Positions 53,961 through 63,297 of a stretch of 64,000 nt of DNA are shown here, in pieces. This DNA is from Streptoverticillium olivoreticuli subsp. olivoreticuli (GTDB lineage: Bacteria; Actinomycetota; Actinomycetes; Streptomycetales; Streptomycetaceae). Position numbers and translations under genes: made by a program. The stretch's first letter is position 1; every line of letters starts with the position of its first letter. The DNA is taken from contig NZ_CP031455.1 in assembly GCF_003391135.1 (NCBI RefSeq), positions 496,001-560,000 of the forward strand. The letters run 5' to 3'. The notes beneath the pieces are model-generated. The model was not told where the DNA came from, did no database searches, and saw only the letters and a list, made by a program, of their open reading frames with translations.

Positions 53961-55063
53961 TGGCGACGGACGCAGCCGAAGGGCCGCCGCGCGTGCTGGT
54001 GATCTCGGGCAGTATGGGAGCGGGTCACGACGGTGCCGCGAGAGGGCTCATCCACCAGCTGCGGGAACGCGCAGTGGGAGCCGACTTCCGTGATTTTCTC
54101 GACGCGTTGCCGCGCTCGTACCGGCAACTGCTGAGAGCCGAGCATGCGTTCACCATCCGCCACACCCCCAGGGTGTTCGACTGGATGGCCCGCAGTGAGG
54201 AGCGCGACTCGGTCGTCCGCAGGCTGACGCTTCGCATATGCCGAGTGGCTCGTCGCGAGGTGGCACGGTGGGCGGCGGGGGGATACGGCGTCGTCGTCAC
54301 CACCTTTCCCCTCGCGTCGCAGACCCTGGGCATGCTCCGGCGGGACGGTGCTCTGGGCGTGCGCGCGGTCTGCTGTCTGAGCGACCCGGCGCCGACCCGG
54401 CTGTGGTTGCACCCCGGCATCGATCTGTACCTGACGGTTACTCAGGCCACTGTGGTGGAGGCCGCAGAGCGTTACGGGGTCGCGATGGCGGTCGGCGGGC
54501 CACTGGTGGCCGCCGCGTTCCGTGAACCGGTGGACAAGGCCGCCCGCGAAGCGTTACGCACCGAACTGGGTGTGCCGCCGGGTCGACGGATGGTGCTGCT
54601 GACGGGCGGTGCGCTGGGGATCGGCAACGTGATGGCGGGCATCGCGGCAGTACGGCAGGTGCCCGGCACCGTCGCGGTCGTCCTGTGCGGTCGCAACGAC
54701 CGTCTGCGGCGGAGGGCCGCGGCCCAGCGGGGCGTGATCGCGCTCGGCTGGCGCGACGACGTGCCGCGCCTGATGGCCACGGCCGATGTCCTGGTCCACA
54801 ACGCGGGGGGCCTGTCGATGACCGAGGCACTGGTCGCAGGGCTGCCTGCGGTCAGTTACGAGATGCTGGGGGGCCATGGCAGGGAGAACGCCGCCACCCT
54901 CGCCCGCGCCGGGCTCGCCCCTTGGCCCCGCACCCCCGCGGAGCTGGCCGAGGCCCTCGAACGCCAGGCGTCGCGGGGCCGGGTCTTCCTGCCGCCGGTG
55001 CCCGCGGGGCAGGAGACGGCGAGTGTGGTCGAGGCACTGGCGCGACAGGGGTGTACGGGGTGA
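53960..55063 (+). CDS. Glycosyltransferase, GT28/MGDG-synthase-like
   Basis: A 367-aa GT-B glycosyltransferase. VISGSMGAGHDGAARGL at the N-terminus is the typical acceptor-side start of MGDG synthase and processive lipid glucosyltransferases. The donor site is ADVLVHNAGGLSMTEALVAG with LPAVSYEMLGGHGRENA. It probably transfers a sugar from a UDP donor to a lipid or sterol-like acceptor at the membrane. The ATG overlaps the previous stop. A TTA codon at 54554 points to bldA-dependent translation. Its 3' end meets the cyclase gene tail to tail with a 16-bp gap. Confidence 0.82.
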   Translation: MATDAAEGPPRVLVISGSMGAGHDGAARGLIHQLRERAVGADFRDFLDALPRSYRQLLRAEHAFTIRHTPRVFDWMARSEERDSVVRRLTLRICRVARREVARWAAGGYGVVVTTFPLASQTLGMLRRDGALGVRAVCCLSDPAPTRLWLHPGIDLYLTVTQATVVEAAERYGVAMAVGGPLVAAAFREPVDKAAREALRTELGVPPGRRMVLLTGGALGIGNVMAGIAAVRQVPGTVAVVLCGRNDRLRRRAAAQRGVIALGWRDDVPRLMATADVLVHNAGGLSMTEALVAGLPAVSYEMLGGHGRENAATLARAGLAPWPRTPAELAEALERQASRGRVFLPPVPAGQETASVVEALARQGCTG

Positions 55064-55079
55064 AGGGGCCGCATCGCCG

Positions 55080-57107
55080 TCAGCCGGCCCGGCCGAGGGC
55101 TGCGAGGTGGGCACCGAGCGCCCAGAGGGGGAAGTACTCGGCGTAGAAGCGGTAGTCGAGCATGGCGGTGCCGAAGAACACGCCGGTCACCGCCTTCTGG
55201 TGCCAGGAGCCGTCGTCGGCCTGGCGCTCGCACAGCCAGCGGACGCCGTCGCGCACGGACGCCGATCCGGGACCGGTGATGTCCAGCAGCGCGAGCAGCG
55301 CCCAGGCGGTCATCACGGGCTGGCTGTCCGGATGTTCGACGTAGCGATTCTCGGTGCAGCCCTGGTGGTGTTCGCCCCAGCCGCCGTCGGCGCGCTGCAC
55401 GGACTCCAGCCAGCGTGCGGCCCGGGCCAGCCGGGGATGCGTCGGTGGCATTCCGGTGGCGCGCAGTCCCCGGACGGCGAAGAGGGTTCCGTAGATACGG
55501 TTCACTCCCCATGCGGCGGGCCAGGAGCCGTCCTTGCACTGCCTCCGAAGCAGGAAGTGGGCGCCGTGCCGAATGGCCCGGTCCATCTCCTCGCGGTGCT
55601 CCGGGTCTTCCGGTCGCGCGAGCGCGGTGAAGGCGACGAGTGCGGAGCCGGTGCATTCGGTGTAGGAGCCCTCCACCATGCAGTCGGAGAACATCTCGGA
55701 GGGGTTCGCCGCCTCCAGCAAGCGGCTGCCCCGGCGTGGTTCGTACGATCCGAATCCGCCGTCCCGGTTCTGCCGGTGCAGCAGGAACGCCGTCGCCTGC
55801 CGCAGCCGCCCCTCGTCGGGGACGGTTGTTTCCGGCAGGAGGTGACGGGCGTGCAGGAGCGTGGCTGCCGCCTCGGCCGTGCAGTCGCTGACCGGCCAGC
55901 GGTGGGCGCCGTCCGAGAAGCACCAGCCTCCGGCGGCCGGGGCGCGGGCGGTGACCTCGGGGTGCGGGACCTCGTCGGTGACTTGGGCGTCGCGCAGAAA
56001 TCCGCAGCCTCGGCGGAGAGCGGTGAGTACGGCCGCGTCGGTGGGGTCACCGGTGTCGGTGGGCCCGTGGGCGAGCAGGGCTTCGACGGCGAACGCGGTG
56101 TCCCAGGTCTGCGACCGGGCACCCGCGTAGCGGATGCCGCGCTCCTGGTCTGTCCAGCGCCAGTGGTCGACGGCCGTCAGGGCCCGGTCCACGGCGGTCG
56201 GGGCCGCCCCGGAGGCGTGCAGCACCAGGACGTTCAACAGCGAACTTACCGGGGAGAGGCCGAACTCGCGCGTCACCTCCTGCTCATGGGTAACGCGTGC
56301 AAGGCATCGGGCGAGCGCGCGGGCGCGCGTCCGGCGCAGGGGGTGACGCTCGTACACCGCCAGCACGTCGAACGCGGCACGCAGCGCACGGCCCGGTGGC
56401 ACCTGGGCGTCGGCGCCGAGCAGCCGACGGTCCGAGCGGCACGGCGGGCGCGCTCCCGGCCGGCTCTCCCCCAGCAGGTCCCGGCGCAATTCGTCGGTGA
56501 GCGGGTGGCCGAGGTCCCCGGAGAAGCGGATCCCGTAGAGGTAGGCCATGGCCTGGTAGATGGAGCGGGTGTGGCAGTAGAGCCGGTCGGGGTGGACAGG
56601 GAGACGGCGAGGCAGCAGGAAGAGTTCCGGGGGGAGCGGATTGATGGCCCGGTAGTCGTGGAGCCCTGCGACGGCCAGCCAGAGCTTGCCCCAGGTGGGC
56701 ACCGCCCGCGCTCCGCCCGGCTGCGAGCGCAACCAGGCCGCCGAGTCGGCGCACAGCGGATCGTCGGCGCGGTTGCCGAGCAGCCGGAGCGCGATGTGGG
56801 CGAGGACCGTGCAATACGGGGACGGGCCGGACTCCGCGTGCAGGCCCCAGCCGCCCTCGGGGGTGACCGTGGAGCCGTAGTGCCGCGTCATCGCCGCACG
56901 GGTCGGCTCCGGCAGGGTCCGCCCGACGATGCGGCACACGATGACGTACTGGGAAAGGATCATGGTGTTCCACACCATCTCGCCCTCCCAGCAACCCGCC
57001 TCGTGCTGGAGTGACAGCAGCCGGTCAAGGGCCTTGCGGTGCGCCAGTGCCGGGCTGACGACCGGGTGGGGAGCCGGGGTCTCGTCGGGCGTGTGCGTCG
57101 CGGGCAA
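55080..57107 (-). CDS. Oxidosqualene-cyclase-type triterpene cyclase
   Basis: A 675-aa cyclase of the squalene-hopene/oxidosqualene superfamily. QW repeats are clear (QNRDGGFGSYE, QCKDGSWPAAWG, QRADGGWGEHH, QADDGSWHQK). The proton-donor motif is VSDCTAE (D408), the form of oxidosqualene cyclases, not the DxDD of squalene-hopene cyclases. H179 in YCHTRSIYQAMAYLYG and SYTECTGSALVAF are also OSC-like. A TTG start with GGGAGG upstream overlaps the Rieske gene by 83 bp. It presumably cyclises 2,3-oxidosqualene made by the flavoprotein at 59351 to a sterol or other triterpenoid. Such enzymes are rare in bacteria and very rare in Streptomyces. Confidence 0.85.
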   Translation of the reverse strand: MPATHTPDETPAPHPVVSPALAHRKALDRLLSLQHEAGCWEGEMVWNTMILSQYVIVCRIVGRTLPEPTRAAMTRHYGSTVTPEGGWGLHAESGPSPYCTVLAHIALRLLGNRADDPLCADSAAWLRSQPGGARAVPTWGKLWLAVAGLHDYRAINPLPPELFLLPRRLPVHPDRLYCHTRSIYQAMAYLYGIRFSGDLGHPLTDELRRDLLGESRPGARPPCRSDRRLLGADAQVPPGRALRAAFDVLAVYERHPLRRTRARALARCLARVTHEQEVTREFGLSPVSSLLNVLVLHASGAAPTAVDRALTAVDHWRWTDQERGIRYAGARSQTWDTAFAVEALLAHGPTDTGDPTDAAVLTALRRGCGFLRDAQVTDEVPHPEVTARAPAAGGWCFSDGAHRWPVSDCTAEAAATLLHARHLLPETTVPDEGRLRQATAFLLHRQNRDGGFGSYEPRRGSRLLEAANPSEMFSDCMVEGSYTECTGSALVAFTALARPEDPEHREEMDRAIRHGAHFLLRRQCKDGSWPAAWGVNRIYGTLFAVRGLRATGMPPTHPRLARAARWLESVQRADGGWGEHHQGCTENRYVEHPDSQPVMTAWALLALLDITGPGSASVRDGVRWLCERQADDGSWHQKAVTGVFFGTAMLDYRFYAEYFPLWALGAHLAALGRAG

Positions 57108-58167
57108 GGTGCTCCTCCCACTTGCGGACGGTGAGATCCTGGCAGAGCCGGACGGCCGGGTTGAGTTCCACGGTGGTGGTCGCGAAGTGCCGCTCGTACC
57201 CCCGCTGTTCTTCCTCCACGGCCGCGCCGTCCTGGGACAGCGTCGGGCGGGCGGTGAGTGCGCTGACCGCGCGCATGAGGGGGCCCGTCAGCCGGTAAGG
57301 GGCGGTCCGGTTGATGCCGGGGATCCGGATCCCGCCGGCGTTGAAGTAGAAGATGAAGAAGACCCGTGTGGTGCGGCGGTCCATGGGCAGCAGGAAAAGC
57401 CAGTGCTTGATGAAGCCGCCGGTGTCCGAGCATTGGTAGGGGTAGCGGTAGGCGAGGTCGATGGAGGTGGTGTCGGCCCGGCTGCGGTCCACGAGGTGCC
57501 GGACGAAGCGGCCGCCTCCGATGAAGGCGTCGTAGGAGATTTCCACGCCCTCCCCGTCCTCCGTCATACCGTGGTGGGTCAGCCTGGCGTCCCAGAAGGG
57601 ACGGTAACGGCGATGCAGGTAGGCGTGGGTGAAGTCGTTCGTGTTGTCCATGATCATGGAATGGTGGGCGTGCCAGACGTAGGAGATGTCCATCCGGGGC
57701 CAGGGCCGGGGACCCGTCAGTTCGGGGATGCCGGGGACGTCCCGCTCGGTCGCCCGGGCAGGATCGCCCGGGAAGACCCAGATGATGCCGTGGCGGGACG
57801 CCACCGGGTAGTCGCGCACCTTCACTTCGGGTTCGGCGCGGCCGAAGAGATCGTGGGCGTAGTGCACCACGCGGCCGTCCCCGCCATAGGTCCAGCCGTG
57901 GTACTCGCAGGTGAGGTGGCAGCCGTTGACCACGCCCGCGGACAGTCGCAGCTGGCGGTGCGCGCAGCGGTCCTCCAGCGCGCGCAGCAAGCCGTCGCGA
58001 CCACGCCAGACCACGATCGGGTGGCCCCAGAAGGATGTGGCGAGGGCCTTCCCGGGGTGCAGGCCCCTGTCGTACTCGACGGGGTACCAGTAATCGGGGT
58101 CCATGCCCGTCGCCAGGACCTTCTGGCGCCTGCCTCGCGCCTGTCCGAAGCCGGGCGGGCCGGTCAT
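57025..58167 (-). CDS. Rieske non-heme iron oxygenase (SdmA-like)
   Basis: A 380-aa oxygenase. The Rieske [2Fe-2S] ligands are C68/H70 in DRCAHRQ and C87/H90 in TCEYHGWTY. The mononuclear iron site is DNTNDFTHAYLHRRY. It resembles SdmA, the Rieske enzyme that oxidises the C-4 methyl of sterols in Methylococcus, and ketosteroid and cholesterol C-26 type oxygenases are alternatives. The ATG overlaps the stop of the SDR gene (ATGA), and the 3' end overlaps the cyclase. A separate ferredoxin reductase is not in the window. Confidence 0.85.
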   Translation of the reverse strand: MTGPPGFGQARGRRQKVLATGMDPDYWYPVEYDRGLHPGKALATSFWGHPIVVWRGRDGLLRALEDRCAHRQLRLSAGVVNGCHLTCEYHGWTYGGDGRVVHYAHDLFGRAEPEVKVRDYPVASRHGIIWVFPGDPARATERDVPGIPELTGPRPWPRMDISYVWHAHHSMIMDNTNDFTHAYLHRRYRPFWDARLTHHGMTEDGEGVEISYDAFIGGGRFVRHLVDRSRADTTSIDLAYRYPYQCSDTGGFIKHWLFLLPMDRRTTRVFFIFYFNAGGIRIPGINRTAPYRLTGPLMRAVSALTARPTLSQDGAAVEEEQRGYERHFATTTVELNPAVRLCQDLTVRKWEEHLARDAHARRDPGSPPGRQPGTGAPQGP

Positions 58168-59231
58168 GACGGCCCCGTCGGGCGCCGTCGGGGCAGCCGG
58201 GCGCGGAGCGGTGGCGGAACGACGGCCCGGCGGCGGCCGATCAGCCCCCGCCGGGCGAAGCAGGCGTAGGCCTGCTCGACGGCGCGGGCGACACTCGTCG
58301 GCCGGTAGCCCAGCTCGCTGACGGCCCGGGAACAGTCCGCGCGCCGCTGGGAGCGGAGGAAACCGACCGCCGCAGGGGTCAACCGGGGCTCATGATGCGG
58401 GACCAGCAGGGACAATGCGGGGGCGACGGCCCGGGCGACGCCCGACATCACCGCGGGCGGCACCCGCAGCCGTGGCCGGGGGCGGTCGCAGACCTCGCCG
58501 TAGAGGTCGAGCATCTCGTCCACCGTGTGGTACTGAGTGGACAGCAGATACTTCCGCCCGGCGGATCCATGCCGCATGGCCAGCAGGTGGCCCGCGACGA
58601 CATCCGTGGCGGAGACGAACTCGAAACCACCCGGGACGTAGGCCAGCAGCCGTCCGTTCGCGAAGTCCAGCAACAGCCGGCCCATCCGGGACGGCAGATA
58701 GTCGTGCGGCCCGATGATCGCGGTGGACGTCGCGACGACGACGTCGAGTCCCCGGGCAGCAGCCTTGGCGCACTCGTGCTCCATCAGCACCTTGCTGACG
58801 GTGTACGGGGTGTGCTGCCCGAACGGGTAGAAGAGGTCCTCCTCCGTGCTCGGAACACCGCGCCGCCAACCGGTCGCGCTCAACGACCCGGTGACCACGA
58901 CCCGCCGGACGTCCGCCCGCCATGCGGCGGCCAGCACATGATGACTGCCCAGCACATTGACCTCGTAGATCTCACGCTTCCCACCGTTCGCCGTCGAGAC
59001 CTGTGCGGCGCAGTGGTAGACCTCCTCACAGCCGGTGACGGCGCGCCCCACCGCTTCCGGGTCCCTCAGATCGCCCGGCACCCGGTGCACCGCCAGGCCG
59101 TCGAGCGCGGGGCCGGCCTCTCCTCTGACCAGCACACGCACCTCTCGGCCTTCGGCCAGCAGCCCGCGTACGAGATTGGCTCCCAGATGCCCGGTGGCGC
59201 CCGTGACAAGGATCATCTCCGCCCCCTTCAT
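58164..59231 (-). CDS. 3beta-HSD-like extended SDR (SdmB-like)
   Basis: A 355-aa NAD(P)-dependent extended SDR. TGATGHLGANLVRGLL is the Rossmann start, VVVTGSLSATG and YTVSKVLMEHECAKAA (YxxxK) are the active site. It resembles 3beta-hydroxysteroid dehydrogenase/isomerase-type decarboxylases, such as SdmB, that act with SdmA in C-4 demethylation. Starts at 59252, 59231 and 59216 are possible; I take 59231 for its GGGAGGG. First gene of the minus-strand sterol-type operon. Confidence 0.82.
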   Translation of the reverse strand: MKGAEMILVTGATGHLGANLVRGLLAEGREVRVLVRGEAGPALDGLAVHRVPGDLRDPEAVGRAVTGCEEVYHCAAQVSTANGGKREIYEVNVLGSHHVLAAAWRADVRRVVVTGSLSATGWRRGVPSTEEDLFYPFGQHTPYTVSKVLMEHECAKAAARGLDVVVATSTAIIGPHDYLPSRMGRLLLDFANGRLLAYVPGGFEFVSATDVVAGHLLAMRHGSAGRKYLLSTQYHTVDEMLDLYGEVCDRPRPRLRVPPAVMSGVARAVAPALSLLVPHHEPRLTPAAVGFLRSQRRADCSRAVSELGYRPTSVARAVEQAYACFARRGLIGRRRAVVPPPLRARLPRRRPTGPS

Positions 59232-59255
59232 GAGCCCTCCCACGGGCGTCATGAA

Positions 59256-59275
59256 TATGCGATCACATGCACATA
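59256..59275. promoter_or_regulatory. Dyad in the divergent promoter of the sterol-type genes
   Basis: TATGCGATCACATGCACATA, with arms TATGCG / CACATA and one mismatch. It lies in the AT-rich part of the region between the SDR gene and the flavoprotein gene and could be a shared operator. Confidence 0.45.
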
Positions 59276-59350
59276 TAGTAGTTTAGCGGCTCCGCAACGT
59301 GAGCAGTAGATGCCCAGGGACGCAACGACGGGGACCTCGAGGGGGATTCC

Positions 59351-60673
59351 GTGCAGACCGTGGACGTGCTGGTGGCGGGAGCGGGACCGGCGGGCTGCAT
59401 GACCGCGCTGGCCTTCGCCCGGCAGGGCGCCACGGTCCTGGTCGTGGAACCGGGCACGGAACCCACGCGACGGCTCGCCGGCGAGTGGCTCCATCCGGCC
59501 GGGGTGACGGCACTGCGCCGCATGGGAATCACCCCGGCCGACCGGGAGTTCACGACGAACCACGGCTTCCAACTGCACACCGGCGACGGAAACCCGCCGC
59601 TGCACTGCCCGTACCCCGACGGCGTGGCCCTGAGCATGTACCACCACGTCCTCAGCACCCTGCTGCTCCGCACGGTCCGCGCCGATCCCGGCATCACACT
59701 CCGCCAAGGCGACCGGGTGACCGCTGTCGCCACAGCCGGACGAGCCCACACCACCTGCGAAGAGATACGCGCCGGCCTGATCGTCGGCGCGGACGGCCGC
59801 GCCTCCACAGTGCGCCGCCTGCTCCGCCCCGGCGAACCGGCACCCGCACCGCTGTCCCACACCGCCGGGCTGCTGCTGCACGGCGTCCGGCTGCCCCGGG
59901 GCGGATACGGCCATGTCTTCCTCGGCGGCCCGGGCCCGGTACTCGCCTATCAAGTGGCACCGGACACCGTCCGCCTCTGCCTCGACGTCCCCGTCCCCCG
60001 CCCCACGCCCTCCGAAATCCGGGGCTACTTGCTGCACGGCTACACAACCGCCCTACCCGCCGAGCTGCGCCCGGCCTTCGCCGACGTGCTGACCGGCGGC
60101 AAGATCCAGTGGGCGGCCGCCCGGTTCCGCAGGCGGTCCTTCTACGGCCGAGGACGCTGCGCCCTGGTCGGTGACGCGGTCGGACACGGGCACCCACTGG
60201 CCGCGCTGGGCATGAGCCTCGCGCTGCTGGACAGCGAGTGCCTGGCCCGCCGGAGCCCGGACATCCACGCCTACGCCACCGAACGGACCGCCCGTTCCTG
60301 GGCCGCCGAACGCCTCGGCGCGGCACTCCACCGCACCCTGACCGGGGCCGACCCCGCATCCCTGCTCCTGCGCCGGGCGGCCCTCGATCTCTGGCGGCGC
60401 GACCCCGGCCAACGGGGCCTCGTCCTGGGGCTGCTGGGCATGCGGGACGAGCGCCGGAGCGCCTTCTGTGATGTCGTCGCACACGTGACGGCCAATGCGC
60501 TGACGGATCTCGCCCGCGCGGAACCCACCCTTCCCGGCACAACCGCTTCGGTACGCCACCTGGTCGGCCTCGCCGACTGGCTGCTCTGGCTGGCCGGCCC
60601 CGCCGTCGGCACCCCCCGCCCACCCCGCGCACTGCGCGGGAGATTGCGTGGACTCACGGTCATGGGGCCATGA
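59351..60673 (+). CDS. Squalene-epoxidase-like FAD monooxygenase
   Basis: A 440-aa flavoprotein. GAGPAGCMTALAFARQGA is at residues 9-26, the DG motif is LIVGADGRASTVRRLL and the second FAD block is GDAVGHGHPLAALGMSLALL, whose HPL..GM pattern is that of squalene monooxygenases. It lacks a long N-terminal membrane anchor, but the C-terminal 60 residues contain an amphipathic or hydrophobic helix (LVGLADWLLWLAGPAV), as in squalene epoxidases. Divergent from the OSC/Rieske/SDR operon, it would supply 2,3-oxidosqualene. GTG start with GAGGGGG upstream. An aromatic hydroxylase role is less likely. Confidence 0.8.
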   Translation: MQTVDVLVAGAGPAGCMTALAFARQGATVLVVEPGTEPTRRLAGEWLHPAGVTALRRMGITPADREFTTNHGFQLHTGDGNPPLHCPYPDGVALSMYHHVLSTLLLRTVRADPGITLRQGDRVTAVATAGRAHTTCEEIRAGLIVGADGRASTVRRLLRPGEPAPAPLSHTAGLLLHGVRLPRGGYGHVFLGGPGPVLAYQVAPDTVRLCLDVPVPRPTPSEIRGYLLHGYTTALPAELRPAFADVLTGGKIQWAAARFRRRSFYGRGRCALVGDAVGHGHPLAALGMSLALLDSECLARRSPDIHAYATERTARSWAAERLGAALHRTLTGADPASLLLRRAALDLWRRDPGQRGLVLGLLGMRDERRSAFCDVVAHVTANALTDLARAEPTLPGTTASVRHLVGLADWLLWLAGPAVGTPRPPRALRGRLRGLTVMGP

Positions 60674-61087
60674 CCGCACCATCACGGGCCGGACAACGGC
60701 ACGTTGGCGGAGATCTTGATGATCTGGGAGTCCAGGACGCAGGGGGAAGGTTTCGCGTTGCGGCCCTCGCACTCGCGGACCAGGCACCAACTGTTGCTCG
60801 TGAAACGCACACCACATGCGTCCCGCACTCCACCAACACGGCCAGTTCAGCTGCGGATACACACTCCGGCCCTGCCCCGCCCCGGCCCGGGACGCCCCAA
60901 AGACGCACCGCCGGCCTCCGTGTCCGGCACGTCAGATCGGCGCGGCGGGACCCGGACCTGGCGACGCCCTCGGCGCCGCCTTGTCCCGGATGGTGGCGAG
61001 AGTCGGGATCCAGGACTGTCTTCAGCAGGACAGGGCAGATTGGAACTAAGGACGTGAACTGAACGATATTCACCTCAGGGGGGATTC
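60674..61087. other. Intergenic, no gene recognised
   Basis: Several short open frames on both strands, none with homology or sustained codon bias that I trust. An A/G-rich CAGGGGGG serves as ribosome-binding site for the gene at 61088. Confidence 0.4.
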
Positions 61088-61495
61088 ATGTCGAACAACC
61101 AGCCGAACTCGGTATATGACGGAGTTGTTCGCAGCGGGAGCCCGGATTCCGCAGTCGACCGCGTGGCCGACTTCTACGGGGCCTACATCGATGCCGTCTC
61201 CGACGGCACCGATGACCTGGCCGAGCATCTCCGCGCCCATTACCTCACAGAAGACCTCCGGCAGCGTTTGGCCGCCTGGGAGGAGACCAACCACGCCGAC
61301 GGCGTCCTGCGCGCCCAGGACGTGCCCACTGGCTGGGAAGTCCGCTACCACGATTCCGGTGCCGGGCACCTTTTCACCACGGTCACGCTCACCTGGGGCA
61401 CCGGCCCAGGCGCCGGGCACAGCCAACTGGCGGTGCAGAGCGACCTGGCCACCAAGCTCATCTCCGACATCGAGAACAACCCCTCCGAGTCCTGA
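61088..61495 (+). CDS. Conserved hypothetical protein
   Basis: A 135-aa soluble protein: AVDRVADFYGAYIDAVSDGT, ADGVLRAQDVPTGWEVRYHD and TTVTLTWGTGPGAGHSQLAV. The length and the helix-then-sheet pattern would suit an NTF2-like fold, but I cannot assign a function. AGGGGGG is about 6 bp before the ATG. Confidence 0.65.
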   Translation: MSNNQPNSVYDGVVRSGSPDSAVDRVADFYGAYIDAVSDGTDDLAEHLRAHYLTEDLRQRLAAWEETNHADGVLRAQDVPTGWEVRYHDSGAGHLFTTVTLTWGTGPGAGHSQLAVQSDLATKLISDIENNPSES

Positions 61496-61738
61496 CAGCG
61501 CACGTCACCTGCTCGGATGCTGCTCCTTGTCCCAGCTGTCGGAGCGGGGCCGACCCAGCGGCTGCGATGGTCGACGCCGACGCCTCGCGAGACTGGCTCC
61601 GGCGGCCCCTCCCCCGGCAGCACCTACGCGCGCAGGAGGCTTCGGGAAGGACGCGGTTGGGCCAGGGTCCGCTGCGAGAGTGGGGGTTGGACTCGGTATC
61701 CATGAAATTATTGGGCGGCCAAGGGCGTTGATCACGCC

Positions 61739-62197
61739 ATGACCCAAGGACCAGCGCCTCGCCCACTGTCCGACGAAGCCCTCTCCGGGCTGCTCGGGAA
61801 GCAGCAGTTCGGCACGCTCGCCACCGTCAAGCGCAGTGGCCACCCCCACCTGACGACCATGCTGTACAACTGGGACCCCGAGGCCCGCATTTTGCGGTTC
61901 TCGACGACGGCCGATCGCATCAAGGTCGGGCACCTGCGGCGCGACCCACGTGCGACGCTGCATGTGCAGGGCGGCGACGTATGGTCGTTCGCTGTCGCCG
62001 AAGGCGAGGCCGAAGTCTCAGAGATCACGACGGTTCCAGGCGACGGGGTTGGCCGGGAACTGCTGGAGATGATCCCGCAGGCCGCGAAACCTGACGATGA
62101 ACGTGCGTTTCTGGAGCAGCTGGTCGCCGAGCGCCGGGTGGTCATCCGGTTGAAGGTGAGCCGGCTGTACGGAACGGCGCTCGACATCGACGGCTAG
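61739..62197 (+). CDS. PPOX-class F420-dependent oxidoreductase
   Basis: A 152-aa split-barrel flavin/F420 protein: FGTLATVKRSGHPHLTTMLY, DRIKVGHLRRDPRATLHVQG and a C-terminal VVIRLKVSRLYG. Family members reduce substrates such as biliverdin or nitro compounds with F420H2. The TAG stop shares its G with the first base of the adjoining IS, so the natural C-terminus may have been a few residues longer. Confidence 0.85.
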   Translation: MTQGPAPRPLSDEALSGLLGKQQFGTLATVKRSGHPHLTTMLYNWDPEARILRFSTTADRIKVGHLRRDPRATLHVQGGDVWSFAVAEGEAEVSEITTVPGDGVGRELLEMIPQAAKPDDERAFLEQLVAERRVVIRLKVSRLYGTALDIDG

Positions 62198-63145
62198 GCA
62201 CTGTCCGATAGGTCGTGTGACCGGCTGGCGTTCATGTCGTTCCGCTCGGTGTGGGGCAGGGTGGGGCGGGCGATCTGTCGGATCGGGAGTGGGCTCGGCT
62301 GGAGCCGTACTTGCCGAGGAAGGTGGGGCGGGGCGGTCGTTGGAAGAGTCATCGCGGGGTGATCAATGGCATTCTCTTCCGGCAGCGGACCGGTGTCCCG
62401 TGGCGTGGTCCGCCGGCACGGTTCGGGATATGGAAGGCCGTGCACGACAGGCATCGCAGGTGGTCGGCGGACGGCGCGTGGGAGAGGGTCCTGCGGGCTG
62501 TCCAGGCCGATGCCGATGCGGAAGGCCGGATCGACTGGAGCATGGGGCCTCGGGCCGTGCCCATCAGCACGCCGCGGGCGCCCGCACCGGCGCGCCGCGT
62601 ACCCCTGGACAACGCGGCCAGCCTGTTCAGCATCGTCCGGACGAGGCCCCGGGCCGCTCCCGTGGCGGGCTCACCCGCAAGATCCACCTCGCCGGTGAGG
62701 GCGGCCGACGTCCGCCCGCGTCCGTCATCACACCAGGCCAGTGGGGCGACGCCCCGCAACTGATCCCGGTCCTCGAACGCATCCGCGTCCCACGGCCCGG
62801 CGGCGGTCATCCGCGCACCCGCCCCGATCACCTGGGCGGCGACAAAGCGTACCCGTCCCGACAGAACCGCCGGTACCTACGGCGCCGACAGATCAAGCAC
62901 ACCATCCCCGAACGCAAGGACCAGCGGGCCAACCGCCCGGCGCCGCGGCAGCGCGGGCGGCCGTCCCACCGGCTTCGACAAGACGATCTACAAACGCCGC
63001 AACGAAGCCAGGCGAACGATCAACGCCCTCAAGGGCTTCCGCGCCATAGCCACCCGCTTCGACAAAAGGGCGTATATCTTCCACAGCACCGTCATCGTTG
63101 CTGCCCTTCGCCTATGGCTTCGCTCATGACTTTCCAAACAGTTCC
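62197..63145. mobile_element. Decayed IS5-type insertion sequence
   Basis: About 949 bp. The left end GGCACTGTCCGATAGGTCGT and the reverse complement of the right end, GGAACTGTTTGGAAAGTCAT (ending at 63145), share a gapless pattern of matches (GGxACTGTxxGxxAxxTCxT), consistent with diverged terminal repeats. No target duplication could be seen. The transposase inside is frameshifted. Confidence 0.6.
62251..63129 (+). pseudogene. IS5-family transposase, broken into three frames
   Basis: Segments in order: DLSDREWARLEPYLPRKV and GVPWRGPPARFGIWKAVHDR in the first frame; APGRSRGGLTRKIHLAGEGG and LGGDKAYPSRQNRRYLRRRQ in a second; GFDKTIYKRRNEARRTINAL and IFHSTVIVAALRLWLRS in a third. The DST block around the first catalytic Asp is damaged (WSMGPRAV). 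At least one shift beyond the usual OrfA/OrfB slip shows it is inactive. Confidence 0.8.
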
Positions 63146-63297
63146 CAGGCAGGGTTCATACGGACCTCGCCGGGTTGCCCGTTTCGGCGATAGCGGTTTG
63201 GCTTAGTAGATCCGATTTGAGAGTACCGGTCGATCGTTACCCCAGTCAGGCCCGGCCGCCGTAGGGCGCTTGGGTTTGCCGGGAAGGTGGGACTGAG

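Noticed and set aside
54876..57014. 712-codon open frame on the plus strand
   Set aside because: Antisense to the oxidosqualene-cyclase-type gene, whose motifs are unambiguous on the minus strand.
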